Shown here piece by piece: positions 40,920 through 53,261 of a DNA stretch of 64,000 nucleotides. A program made the position numbers and the translations under genes. The stretch is taken from the NCBI RefSeq assembly GCF_030272615.1, contig NC_081408.1, forward strand, positions 334,894,793 to 334,958,792. The letters run 5' to 3'. Under the pieces are notes generated by a model. The model was not told the DNA's origin. It did no database searches and saw nothing but the letters and a program-made list of their open reading frames with translations. How positions within the stretch are numbered: position 1 is the stretch's first letter; each line of letters begins with the position of its first letter. The stretch is from Cryptomeria japonica. Its lineage: Eukaryota; Streptophyta; Pinopsida; Cupressales; Cupressaceae.

Positions 40920-43255
40920 CATTAACACCATTACATGGGAACTATTTCTGGAGAGATTCAGGGCATGATTTCTCACACCCCAGTGGAGGCAGACTCGAGC
41001 AGATGAGTTCTACGCCTTGCGTCAACATGGGATGATAGTAGACCAGTATGAGCATAGGTTCTATGAGCTCAAACAATACGCCAAAATTGGTAATGATGAG
41101 GCTATGCTTGTCCAACATTTATTGAGAGGTTTGAATGATCGTATCAATGGAGGAGTGAGGGTGTTTGAGCCACCTTTAGTAGAGATAGTCATGGCAAAAG
41201 CTAGATTGGTTGAGCTGAACCTTAGTCATGCACTTGGTGGTTAGATAGGTGTGCAGATAGGGAGTGCACCTACCAATGGGAATAGAGCTCGGGGAAATCA
41301 GTCCCAGTCAGCTGCACCATTTAGGACTCCTCAAGAACCCGCTAAGGGTGGGCAACATCAGCAGCAATAGTCGAAACCAAAATAGTTCTTTGGCCAACAA
41401 GGTGGCAATTCTCAAAATAAGAAGAGCAGGAACTAGCAGAGGGGCAGACAAGGCCCTATAGGGCAGACCTCATAGAGTGCATCTCATGCCCCTAGCTAGG
41501 GAAGTTTCCAGCAATCTAGTGGACCGACAAGTAATAGAGGAGCTTGATTCTCTTGTGGGTAGTTTGGTCACAGAGCTACGTAGTGCCCTAAACATTTCCA
41601 CAACACAGGTAGTCAGAGGCCAACAGCATCTGAACCTACAGTAGGAGATGCAGGGAGATCCCATAGAGTATTTGCAGCGGTAGATGACCGCCAAGTTGAT
41701 CATCAGGGTACAGTCATTGAGGCAGCAGGTATGTTGCATGAAATCCCTATCTCTGTACTTTTTGATTCTGGAGCTTCAGATTCTTTTATTTCTTCAACCA
41801 TTGTGGAGTGGTGCGGACTTACATCTGCTAGAAGGCGGATAGGTGGCAAGTAGAGTTGGCTACAAGTGTTCATGTTTTTGTAGATGCCTTTGTTCCCAGT
41901 TGTGAGTTGAACCTAGGAACCATAGTTACCTCAGTTGAACTTCGAGTTATTCCTTTGGGTTATTATGGAGTTGTATTGGGGATGGATTGGCTATCATCTC
42001 ACAGTGCTCGTGTAGATTATCGCAAGAAGACAGTGGAGTGTTTAGATGACCTTGGTAGAGAAGTGGAGATTGTGGGAGTACAAAGGCCAATATGCCTACG
42101 TATGATCTCCGCTATGAAACTTAAGTGGTGCATGTGTAGAGGATGTCAGCTTGTTGCAATTACTCTTGATGAATTGGATGAGTCAGAGAGTCAAGAAATC
42201 TCTCTTGATAGTCACCCTATTCTTAGAGAGTATGCTGATGTGTTTCCATTGGATATTCCTCGTATGCCTTTGAAGCGAGACATAGATTTTCATGTCGATT
42301 TAGTTCCTGGTGTAGAACCTATTTCAAGAGCTCCATATCAGATGACTACTCAGGAGTTAAGTGAGTTGAAATTGCAGATAGAAGAATTGTTGGCCAAGGG
42401 ATTCATTCATCCTAGTGTTTCCCCTTGGGGTGCACCTGTTAGCTTTGTTAAGAAGAAAGATGGTTCTCTTAGGTTATGCATTGATTATCGACAACTGAAT
42501 AAGGTAACCATCCAGAATAGATATCCATTGCCTCGTATAGATGACCTTTTTGATTAGGTTAAGGGAGCCAAGGTGTTCTCTAATATTGACTTGAAGTCTG
42601 GATACCATCAGTTGCACATTCAGGATGCAGACATTCATAAGACAATGTTTCATACTCATTATGGTCACTATGAATTCACAGTGGTGCCATTCGGGTTGAC
42701 AAACACGCCTTCATTTTTCATGAGCTTAATGAATGGAGTTTTTTGCACCTACCTTGATCATTTCATCATTGTATTCTTGGATGACATTCTGATTTATTCT
42801 AGATCTATGGAGGAGCATAAGAGTCACTTATGTCAGGTATTGTAGTGCTTGAGGGAGAATCAACTTTATGCCAATTTGGCAAAGTGTGACTTCTTCCAGA
42901 CCGAGGTGAATTATCTTGGTCATGTGGTTTCAGGAGAAGGTATATCTGTGGATCTTTCAAAGATCCAAGCCATTGTTGATTGGCTAGCGCCGACCAACAT
43001 TTTAGAAGTTAGGAGTTTTATGGCTTTGGCTGGATATTACCGTCACTTTGTTGAAGGCTTTTCCCAGATAGGACACCCGATTACTTTTCTTCATAGAAAA
43101 GGGAAGAAGTTTGTTTGGTCAGAACAGTGTGAAGCAGCTTTTAAGACCTTGAAGGAACTCCTTGTCAGTGGTCCGATTTTGGCAGTTCCTGATCCATCTA
43201 GAGATTTTATGGTATGCACATATGCCTCTTTGGAATGTATAGGTGCAATACTTAT
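40920..43255 (+). pseudogene. Tekay-like gag-protease-RT (first part, broken)
   Basis: Gag reads ITWELFLERFRA, QHGMIVDQYEHRFYELKQYA and LVQHLLRGLNDRI. A zinc knuckle near 41545-41590 (FSCG.FGHRAT.CP) has its first Cys and two other codons replaced by stops. Protease has VLFDSGASDSFIS (active site at 41764-41778) and [17 protein letters not shown] runs from [20 protein letters not shown] through [36 protein letters not shown] and [15 protein letters not shown] (near 42765-42810). The RNase H start has [15 protein letters not shown]. Stops include 42555 (before VKGAKVFSN) and 42843 ([13 protein letters not shown]), both in positions where Gln is usual. The reading ends at the insertion (GAILM). 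Confidence 0.92.
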
Positions 43256-44455
43256 GCTGGTTGTGTTGGTCACCAAATATAGTTAACCCAAGTACACCTG
43301 CAATTGATCTATGAAGTAGCCAATTCAATCTATGAAGAACCTCAGGACTTGGACAACATGATAAGGATATGAATCCTTCTACTCTTCAGGCTCTGCAGAA
43401 CCTAGGCGGGTATACCTTTGATTGTTAAAATTTAAACCTATTACACACCTATCATAGCATTAATAAAGCAGATAGATCTCACAAGGCTTAACAACTAGGA
43501 GGTTACTGTAGATGGGCTAGATCCACATTGACATCTCAACTAAGTTGAAGCATGAGATGGATGAAATATTCCCATAGAACATAAAATAAAGGTAGATATT
43601 CTAATTTTTTATTTTAAATCTATGAGAAAACCCCAAAATCTGCAAGATCAGTGCCTTATCCAACGACAACAAAGTCATACATCAAACTGAAAATGAAGAC
43701 CTCTATTATAAATCCAATTTGTTAAGAAAGATATCCTTGTATTAATGCCTGACATTAATACATTCTAAACTCAGACAAAGGATTATACATATCCAAACAT
43801 TATCCTGAATCCAAAATGATTGCTCATAGAATTTAAACTCTTCCTTGAAGAGTACCTAAAAACAACCCTTACACTTCCACTTTGAGAGGACAAGCCCAAA
43901 CTCCCTTGAAGACTAGATTTATTGAAAACAGAGAATGTTTAGAGACAATCCAATAAACTGTATATATGCCTTACATATACATGACCTGCAACAAAAATAT
44001 TTATAGCAAGAAGATACTCTATTACTAAAAGAGAAGCACTGCCTTGTACAATCTTGAAGAGAACTCAGAATTGGAAGCCTTGAAATCTGGAGCCCTTCCT
44101 CCAAAATTTTGCAACCCTTACAATTAGAAGAAAATGGGAATAAGGAGGAGGAGGGAAAAAGATAAGATCTCATTAGAATTTGCCAAGTGTCTCTTTTTCC
44201 AACTGAATTTCATTTCCTTTCTCTTTTCCATGGAAAGTTCTCTCAAAACATCCCAAATCTATTACAATTAACTCCATAACTGCATTCTTCATCTCGAGAG
44301 CTTTCCGACGATATATAATACTTGCCTATTTGACCAAAAATGGACCTCTGGGCGAATTAAACTTGGATATGTGCACATCATTTAAATTTTTGGATTTTCT
44401 ATATAGTTGAAACTATATCATTTTATTTTAATTTTTCATCCATTTTTGCCCCTAC

Positions 44456-44564
44456 CACGTGGCAACCTTTAATTCGCTGATAGATTCCACTCGGCGCCAC
44501 CTTGGATGACACCTCATTGATCCGCCACGTGTCTGCCTCATCACTGCCACTGGACTGCCACGTG
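44456..44564. promoter_or_regulatory. Cluster of three G-boxes
   Basis: CACGTG occurs at 44456-44461, 44526-44531 and 44559-44564, each in a CCACGTGK context, within a GC-richer island. G-boxes bind plant bZIP and bHLH factors. Confidence 0.6.
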
Positions 44565-44689
44565 TATGCCACCTCAACGCCACACCATCTCCATCTTAGT
44601 GCCACTGGATGGGACCTGTAAGTTGGACTTCCACCTAGACTTGCCACCTATCTTTCGCCATTTCATGATGGCCAACAAGCTTGCATCTT

Positions 44690-44960
44690 CGGGTCACGAA
44701 ATCACGCGAGTCGTTGGATCCTCTGAACTTGCATGCTCTTTAACCCTTCGTGATTTTGCGAACCTTAACCAGTGAGCATCTTCCTTTCATGAAATCGCAC
44801 CAACCGTTGGATCTCCTGAACTTGCATGGTCTTTAACTCCTTTCGCTATTTTGCGAACCTTAACCAGCGAGCATCTTTGGCTTGCGAATCCACGCGCACC
44901 GTTGATCTCCTTGAAACATGCTCGATCTTTAACTCGCCCATTCTCTGCAAAACTTGCCTA
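44690..44960. repeat. Three tandem copies of a ~94-bp unit
   Basis: CGTTGGATCTCCTGAACTTGCATG...TTTAACTC...GATTTTGCGAACCTTAACCAGYGAGCATC repeats, with CGTTG anchors at about 44712, 44805 and 44900. Confidence 0.82.
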
Positions 44961-45126
44961 CCTCAAGATCTGTTCCTGCATGGGGTCCACCTAGTCGCCA
45001 CTTGTTGGCCTCCTTGGTTGCCTCGGGAAGCATGCCTGCGCATGTGGGGTTCGCTTGGGCGCCCATCAGCACCTTGCGTCAAAAGCCTCTTGAGGCTTTG
45101 ACACTATGAATGGGTGGAGATTTACT

Positions 45127-45134
45127 TATAAATA
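45127..45134 (+). promoter_or_regulatory. TATA box in the 4.35-kb insertion
   Basis: TATAAATA lies downstream of the G-boxes and the triplicated unit, which gives a plausible plus-strand promoter. Confidence 0.55.
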
Positions 45135-47605
45135 CCACAAATTTTCATTTCCCAGTGAATGTGGGATATTGCCTTTATGCCTGAGACTACACTTTTGAAG
45201 GGTTTTCAATGACCATTGTTTGCAAACTACATTTGTTTGAAGTTTGATGGCCTTTTCAACCATGCCACACTAGGAGAGGTTTAAAGTTGGTTGATGCCCT
45301 GCCAAAATGCATGGCATTTACATTAAAATTTTATGTTTTAACCTTGTCCCTCACCCACCATGCAAGGAGAGACTGCTGCCAAGGGTTGTGGACTTTGGCG
45401 TAGCACTTGCCAATGCTTTTGCTTTATTTTTTTCATTTCCATCTTCCACGCTGGGAAGCTACTGGCAAAAGAACGATGGGGAGGAGGCAATGCACCCGCT
45501 GCTTGCAATTTGCTTGGAAGCTTCCATTAATGATGCCTTCTTTACCTAGCCACTTCCATGCAGGGCAAAGGAGGGATGCTGACATTTACATTTAAAATTT
45601 GTAATCTGGTTGGAGTTAATATTGCATTCCCCAAATGCCACGCACAGGAAGGGATGTTGATTGGTTGTAGATTTGGCTTACACCATGTTGCTACTGAAGG
45701 ATTTGTCTTGGCTACCAAATTGAAAATTGAATTGCCTCTCTTTAAAACACATTGCTTACACCTAGCAGTTGCATTGGTTTGCAAGTTTTTAGTTGTCTTT
45801 TCATTAGCATGGCAGGGAAAGGAGGATGTTGGCAGAATTGCATTTGCTTGAAGATTTTAAAACCCCCTTTCAACTCCACACACAAGGAAGACTTTACCAG
45901 CAAACAAAACTTGTTGAAATTTTAATGGCCTTTGCCTCACACATGGAGATTGGTTAAGCACCTAACAATCTGCAATTGCTGAAGTTTAAATGTTGTCTAT
46001 TCACCATGTACGTGGGAGATTCTGGCTTTGGCAATACATTTGCCACTAGCATTTGCTGAAAAGCTTCTAAACCCTTTTCAATGTCAAATCGGGATGTTTG
46101 TTTGCTGGTATTACACTGACCAATCTGCAATTTATTTGGAGGGCTCTTTAAAATCCTTTCCTTCCATTCAAAACATCCAATCCAAATGCCACCGTAGCCC
46201 TTGTTCTCTTAAAAAACATATTCAGTGCATTCGCTTGAATTGGGAAGGCATCCATCTGTTTTAGCATTTTATCTGTGGGATAATAGGCATCCTGGAACAT
46301 ATAATCTTCTTCATTCCTCATGAACTCCTTAATACTTAAATCATATAACATATGATTTAAAAAAAAACAATTTAAACCTTGCCTGAAAAGATGCATGAAG
46401 CGGCAAGCCAGGTCGGACCCCAAAGTGGGTCCAGCTAATTTTTTTTTGTTTTCATGCAACTGACCTCTGAAATGCCTCACAAACCTTAAACACACCTCTA
46501 GAATCGATCAACACCATTTTCAGATCATTAAATTGAGTTTTGCAACTTTTAGGTGCCTGCACCACATTTTTGCATTTAATCGCGAAGACGTAATTTTCAA
46601 ACAGGTCAAAACACCTTTCTGGACCTCGCCATCTGACAGGCGTGTACTCTGATATACAAGCATGAACTCTACCAAATATTTTTTCAAGATGAATTTTGAG
46701 TGAAGAGATATTAATTCCCAAAAATGACCAACTGGCTTCGTCGACATTGCAGACCTGATGAAGTCAATGTTTAGGCAACTCATGGTGCCTTTCTTAAAAA
46801 TATCAAATGATCTCCATAGACCCTCAAATCTAAGGCATAGCTACCTTGTAGTACATATAAAATCTTAGAACACTCAGTTTGACCAAAAGACTGACCGGGT
46901 GTGAATGGCACGCTCATGAAAATAGCAACTTTAACTGATACAACAATGAAAGTACGAATCCTTGAAAAAGATGGCTCAAGAAACCCTTTTGAAAACTGAT
47001 CAAACGGATTGACAGGAGCTTGAAATTTGAAACATAGCTTTTCATTTATACCAATAATAGCCTAGAAAAAACATTCTGACATGACACTCACTGAGGCAAC
47101 TTTTGCACTTATGCAAAACAGGGCTTCGACTAGGTCCTGAAACAGGGACTTGTCAAAACATACAAACTGCAAACAAATCGAGCTTTGAAAACTAAGCAAA
47201 TGGATTGCTAGAGACTTTAAATTTTGCATGATGAATCAAATTTATGCATACAATTCAATCCATTTTGAAATTAATCATGACGATCAACAGGGCAAAAGAT
47301 ATAAGCACTCAAAGTAGGCTACTCAATAAAATCTGCATTTGTGCCTAAAATGCACTTTCAGCTCACCCCTCGAAATGGGTTCTTGATAAATTGATCCAAA
47401 CTGAATTTTGAAAGTTGCAACACACTACATAGGCCAAATGAAAGGTGTGCAACAAGTTTCCAAATCCTTACCCCTTGAAAATCAACTAGCTCCATTTTAC
47501 CCTCTCTCTAACTAGGCCATTCAAACTGACTCATTTTATGATCATTTGGAAATGAAGAGAATTTTTTTGAAATAGGCCTCTCAAATTCACTCAAATTTAA
47601 TGAGT

Positions 47606-49378
47606 CCCAATAGGATGGATGTGTGGTTGCTTATGAGTCTCGCAAACTCAAGAACCACGAGTTGAACTATCCAGTTCACCATTTAGAGTTGGTAGCTGTA
47701 GTTCATGCTTTGGTTAGATGACGGTATTTCCTGTTAGGGTGTCAGTTTGAGCTGGATAGTGATCACCGCAGTTTGCAGTATATATTCACACAGCCAAACT
47801 TGAATGCTCGATAGCAGAGATGGATGGAATTCTTCTACGAATATGATTTTGAGGTTCGTTATATTCAGGGGAAAGAGAATGTAGTGGCAGATGCTTTGAG
47901 TCGTAGGCGGCATGAAGTTTCAACATTGTCCCTTGGAGTAGACTTGAGAGAGAGGATTCTTGGAATTCTTCCTCAGGATACTTGGTATCAGGATGTTAGA
48001 GTAGTGATAGAGTCCGGAAGGCCTTTAGAGGGTAGATTTTCTGGATATAACCTTGAGGCAAATGGACTTCTTCATCACCATGGACAGATCTATGTACCTC
48101 CTTTGGAGGGTCTTCGTGTTTTGATCATGACCGAGGCCCATTGTGCACCTTATTCGGCACATCCAGGTGTCAAGAAGATGCACGCAGATCTTAGACAGAT
48201 TTATCATTGGGCTAGTATGAAACGTGACATTACTGATTTTGTGTCAAAGTGTTTAGAGTGTTAGCGAGTGAAGGCAGAGCATCAGCACCCAGCAGGGCTT
48301 TTACAACCTAATTTGGTACTAGATTGGAAATGAGATATAATTTCCATGGATTTCATTGTTGGATTGCCTATCTCTTCATGTTGTCATGATGCTATCATGG
48401 TTATTATTGACAGATTGCCTAAGGTTGCTCATTTTGTTCCTGTTCAAGCTTCCTATATGGCAGCAGTGGTGGCATGAGTCTTCTTAGAAGATGTAGTGAG
48501 ATTGCATGGGATTTTGAGGCGGATCATATCTGATAGAGATCTTGTCTTTACTTCAACATTGTGGACCTCACTTCAGCATTTGGGGACTCAGTTGAACTTT
48601 AGTTCAGCTTATCATCCAGAGACAGATGGTCAAACAAAGCGAGTGAATCAGGTATTAGAGGACATTCTTCGCATGTATGTGATGGACCAATAGTCATGCT
48701 GAAAGGATTATATCTATCTAGTGGAGTTTGCTTATAACAATGGATATCATAGCTCCATAGGTATGTTCCCCTTTCAGGCATTGTATGGTCATCCTTGCCA
48801 CACTCCTTTGAGTTGGGATCGGTTAGAGGACAAAGAGCTTATAGGACCGGATATTCTTCAGGAGATGGAACAGTAGGTAGATAGGATTTGTGAGCATTTA
48901 GTAGTGGCACAGGATAGACAGAAGAAGTATGCAGATGCTCATAGGGTAGATCGTCAGTTTTCTGTTGGTGACCATGTGTTTTTAAGAGTGCGTCCATGGA
49001 AGAGTTTGATTTGTTATGGAAAGGGTTCTAAGTTGGCACCTCAGTTTGTTGGACCTTTTGAGATCCTTGAGAGGATAGGACCTGTTGCCTATCGTCTTGC
49101 CTTGCCACCGAGTCTATCCCGCATCCACGATGTCTTTCATGTTTCAGTTCTTCAACCTTATCATCCGGATGTGACACATGTTCTTGATTGGAACTCTTTG
49201 TAGGTCGAGGACGGGCAACTTTCCATGGAGCCCGTGTGCATTCTTCAGCGTCGGGAATTGATCCTTAGGGGTTGCACCATCGACCAGGTAAGGGTCCTAT
49301 GGGACCCAAATGATGAGACCTCGATGACTTGGGAGGATGCAGCGAACATGAGAGAGTTGTATTCTTATTTATTTTAGG
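47606..49378 (+). pseudogene. Tekay-like RNase H, integrase and chromodomain-like tail (second part, broken)
   Basis: RNase H resumes with [20 protein letters not shown] and ends with FEVRYIQGKENVVADALSRR. Integrase follows: the zinc-binding region (HPGVKKMHADLRQIYHW ... KCLEC), core motifs ISMDFIVGLP and ISDRDLVFTS, and SSAYHPETDGQTKRVNQ (Lys where the catalytic Glu is normally found near TERVN). The GPFEILERIGPVAYRLALP module is next. The end VRVLWDPNDETSMTWEDA is the chromodomain-like tail of chromoviruses. TAG stops at about 47812, 48262, 48691, 48703 and 48874 stand where Gln or similar residues are usual. Confidence 0.92.
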
Positions 49379-49399
49379 CTTCCAAGAGTAAGCCTAGTT

Positions 49400-49412
49400 T
49401 TGGGGGGGAGAA
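49400..49412 (+). promoter_or_regulatory. Polypurine tract of the Tekay-like element
   Basis: TTGGGGGGGAGAA immediately precedes the TGTAGTACCCC start of the 3' LTR. Confidence 0.88.
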
Positions 49413-51116
49413 TGTAGTACCCCTACTTGTTTGAACTCATTAGACTCATATTTTATTGTTGTTTGTTTTCAGTGGATACATTACCATGATATGTTATTTA
49501 GATTTTTATGACATTATGCTTTATCTGGATATGAGATGCATAATTTATTTGTAGTATTTCAATACTTGTGATTTATGGCATTTTATGGATTATTGCTATG
49601 TACTAACATTTTACTTTATTTATACAATGTGGAATTAAATGTTGTGTGTTTGTGAGTGTATTGGATGCAAGGGGACGATTTTCCTTCACTCATTTCTGTG
49701 AGATAGGGAATGTCACGATTCTCCTTCATCGGTGTGTATGCCATGTTTTCTATATTGTATATATATGCATGTGTGGTTCGGTGATGCAGGTTATTGTAGG
49801 TACAAGTACCAGGTAAGTATGGGGTATTGTCTCCACCTGGCTTCACAGGTCTGAGTGTGCCTTATATTTTTTGATGGAAGTGGAGGAGATAGTAGTTGAC
49901 CCTATTTTACTCAATTACACTCGTGTGAGTGTCGTCAGTTGGTCATCTTGTCAATTTGTTCGACCTTCGTATTTTGTTGTTTGATCTTTTTATGGGTAAT
50001 TGCTTGAGATTTGTTCAATTTGAGTGTTTTAGTGGATTTAATTAATTAATTAATTAAGTTTATGGAATTATCTCATAGTTGAATTGTTTATGCATTGAGA
50101 TTATAAATTTAGTTAATTAAAAGAAATTATTAAATTAAGTTGCAAGCTGCATGATATTAGAAATATATTTTTATTTAAATTTTAGTGGAAAAATAAATTA
50201 GATTAATTATTATTATTGTTTCCTAGAATTTTAAATAAATAAATAAATGAATGAATAAAGGAATTAATTAGAATTAAGTATTTCTTTAATTCTTTATTTA
50301 GAAAATTAATTAATTTGCATGAGAAAAGAAAAGAAAGAATAATGATTTTTAATTATTGCATGTTAGCTTATCTTTTGTTATAAAATTGGAAAATAAAATA
50401 AAATTACTTTTATTCTAAATTTAGGTTTTTGAGAAAAAGCTATTGAACCTAGAATTTTAGTTTAAATAGGGGAATAGGTCTTTATTTTAGGGAGACAGGA
50501 AACAAGTTAGGGTTTTAGGTGAAGAAATTTATTGGAAGCTTATTGAAAAGATTAGGGCTCTTCTACATATTTCTTCTAGGAAAGCTATACCAGGTTGGAT
50601 GACTTCTTTGATTTGTTGGTTTTTAAGAAAATAATTCTATTTTTCTCTGAATGGTGTGTGTGTAAATTAATTGTCAGATCCAAAACCCTCTTTTGGTTAA
50701 TTCAGATTTTGATTTAAAATTGTTGCCTGATGTTAATTTTCTAGTTTATGGGAGTAATTTAATTTTGATAAAATTAGGAAAATTATTATGGAAAAAAAAT
50801 TATTCTCTCTTGTTTGATTTGTTCTGATAGTCCTTTAAATAAATCTCTGTGAAATTAGTTGATTTCTTTAGAAATAAATTTAATTGTGAATTAAATTTAT
50901 TGGATTATCTAATTTAAAAAAATAAAAATGTAATTAGAATTAAATTATGTGAATGAATTTTATTGAATTGGGAATTTTATTTCTATGTAAATTCTATCGA
51001 AGGGTTTTAATGAATTTGGAAATTATTTACATGTTTTTAAAAAATAAATAAATAAAAATAAATAAATAAATAAATAAATTAATTAATTAATTAATATATA
51101 AATAAATGATTGGGTA

Positions 51117-51235
51117 GGGAGCTACCTATGGTAGCATCCGCTACCGGCGGTAGTACATAGTACTAGCGATGGTAGCAGTGCTACTGGACAGTAGTACTTG
51201 CTACTGCATGGTAGCATGGGCTATCGTGCCAGGGC
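51117..51235. repeat. GCTAC/GTAGC palindromic cluster
   Basis: About ten copies of GCTAC, GGTAGC or GTAGTAC in alternating orientation lie in 120 bp. They are able to form several small hairpins and sit just upstream of the TA arrays. Confidence 0.75.
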
Positions 51236-51348
51236 CATCATGTAAATGTTTTTTTTTATATTATTATTCTTGTACCCCTATGCATATTGTGACATGGCTA
51301 TTTCGGGTTTCATGCCCAGGGGTTGGGTAATTAGAATAATTTATGAGT

Positions 51349-51628
<280 letters not shown>

Positions 51629-53261
51629 GATGTATATATAGGTATGCATACAATTATATTATAGTTATAAAATCAGTTTATAGTTTGAATGTTTCAGAAA
51701 AGCTTATAATTTTTAGAATTGATAATTATGTTGAAAATACATTAGGAGAATTATTTCTATGAGAGCTTATTTAACTTATTGGACAAATGGCAAATTGATT
51801 TCTTTGTATTAAATAGTTGTACTTTCTTATTTTCTAGAAGATCTTTAATTGCAAGTCATTTATGCTTTTGGCTATTTTAAGAAAAGATTGTCTGTATTAG
51901 GATCTTGTGTAAATGGTGTTTGCAGTCAAGCTTAATTTCATTGCAATTCTAGTTGAGTTGTCATTGTGTCCTATGTTATTATGTCTCCTTGGTTAGGTGT
52001 TGTTGTATAACCTTATTGATGTGAGCCATTATGTGTTTTGTCCACATGGTAAATCTTGGGTTAGTGATTGTGTATCCTTCACTTGTGCTTTATCAGGATT
52101 GGTTATAGTTGTCTGTTTTGCCATAGAGTTATCATAGAGAGATATTTCCTGTTAGTGTCCTATGAGAGAGAGTGGCTTTCGAGTGAGGGTCGTGCCCAAA
52201 GTGGATGACAGGATAACCCATCGAAAGTCAGTTAAAAAGTGATAACCTAATAATTGATTAGGGGGTGGGTAGAATAAATATTAATTAAGATAATATACCT
52301 CGTGCATAGGTGTAGTGCTTGTATAGGGCTCATAATGTTACGAGAAGGTCTGGAATGGCAAACTTACCACCTTGTCTTCACGAAAGGATTGGTAGGGTTT
52401 GCATGAGACTTAGTTGGAACTGGAGGCCTGGGAGAGGTTGCCAGGATAACCTAGGATGGGGGCCGGGACCTATGGAGGACGTACCATGGTATCCATCTTA
52501 AGCTATGTGATGACACTCTCTCCTTAGAGTCACTAGTGTTTTGTGAGTTGAGTCACATGGATGTTTGCGGAGTCTTGTAGTTCTTTCATACTTGTCTTAC
52601 TTTGCTTGCTTGACGGTTTTCTACTATCTCCTAGCATGGTGGGGTGGTTCCATTTCAGGATCACATGGTCAGGTGGTAGTGCCACTTCCCATCAGATGTT
52701 CTGGATGGTATCTTCAGGTGAGGAAAGGCTTTGCTAGTGTTTCTTGGTTCGTGGTTCTTGTACCAGCTCATGTCCGTGATCATTGTTCAGTTGAGACCTT
52801 GTGGTCATTGTATCAAACTTTTATGTAACCTTGGTATTGTAACATTGTAATTTGTGGCATTATTGGAAACCATGTATTTATGGATATTGTAATATTATGT
52901 AAGTGGAATGAATGTTATTTGAGTTGCTTGATCTTATGTTTAAATGTTTTATGGAAATTGGATACATTGGAATACTTTTATTTCTTCATTATGGAATTTA
53001 GATGTATGTGTAATTTTAAACTTAAGCATTTGATTTATCTAATTAAATGGACAAATTGGATTAACTGTGGTGTTAATATAATCTATGAATTAATCTTCAT
53101 TGGTAACCCTTAGGAAATCATATGTTAGACTTCTGATGTGTTATTAAACGTGCAATGGTTATAGTTAGTGCACTTAGTCTTTTAAAAAAAAATTATTACA
53201 CCCTTTAGTTGCCTAGTTGTGTTGTTTTCCTTTAGGGTTCCTGATGGGGCATTACATGATT

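Larger units (their letters stand above)
43256..47605. mobile_element. Unidentified ~4.35-kb insertion in the Tekay RNase H region (possible solo LTR)
   Basis: RNase H sequence stops after CIGAILM at about 43255 and resumes with [20 protein letters not shown] from about 47606, so everything between is inserted. It has no recognisable transposon protein. It contains three G-boxes, a triplicated ~94-bp unit and a TATA box, features of an LTR promoter. The left edge near 43255-43264 (TGCTGG or TGTTGG) could be an LTR start. The right edge and target duplication are not clean (ACTTA/TTATG-like versus TTTAATG). Minus-strand ORFs at 46148-46783 could be chance. Confidence 0.6.

Noticed and set aside
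44566-45849. Several plus-strand ORFs of 60-97 codons
   Set aside because: The region is GC-richer repeat DNA with the triplicated 94-bp unit. ORFs are short, overlapping and without motifs.
46148-46783. Three overlapping minus-strand ORFs of 87-115 codons
   Set aside because: They overlap in two frames, have no recognised motif and no promoter relation. They could be a decayed protein fragment, but the support is too weak for a gene call.
52319-52501. 60-codon ORF in the Tekay LTR
   Set aside because: It is short, motif-free and inside LTR sequence.
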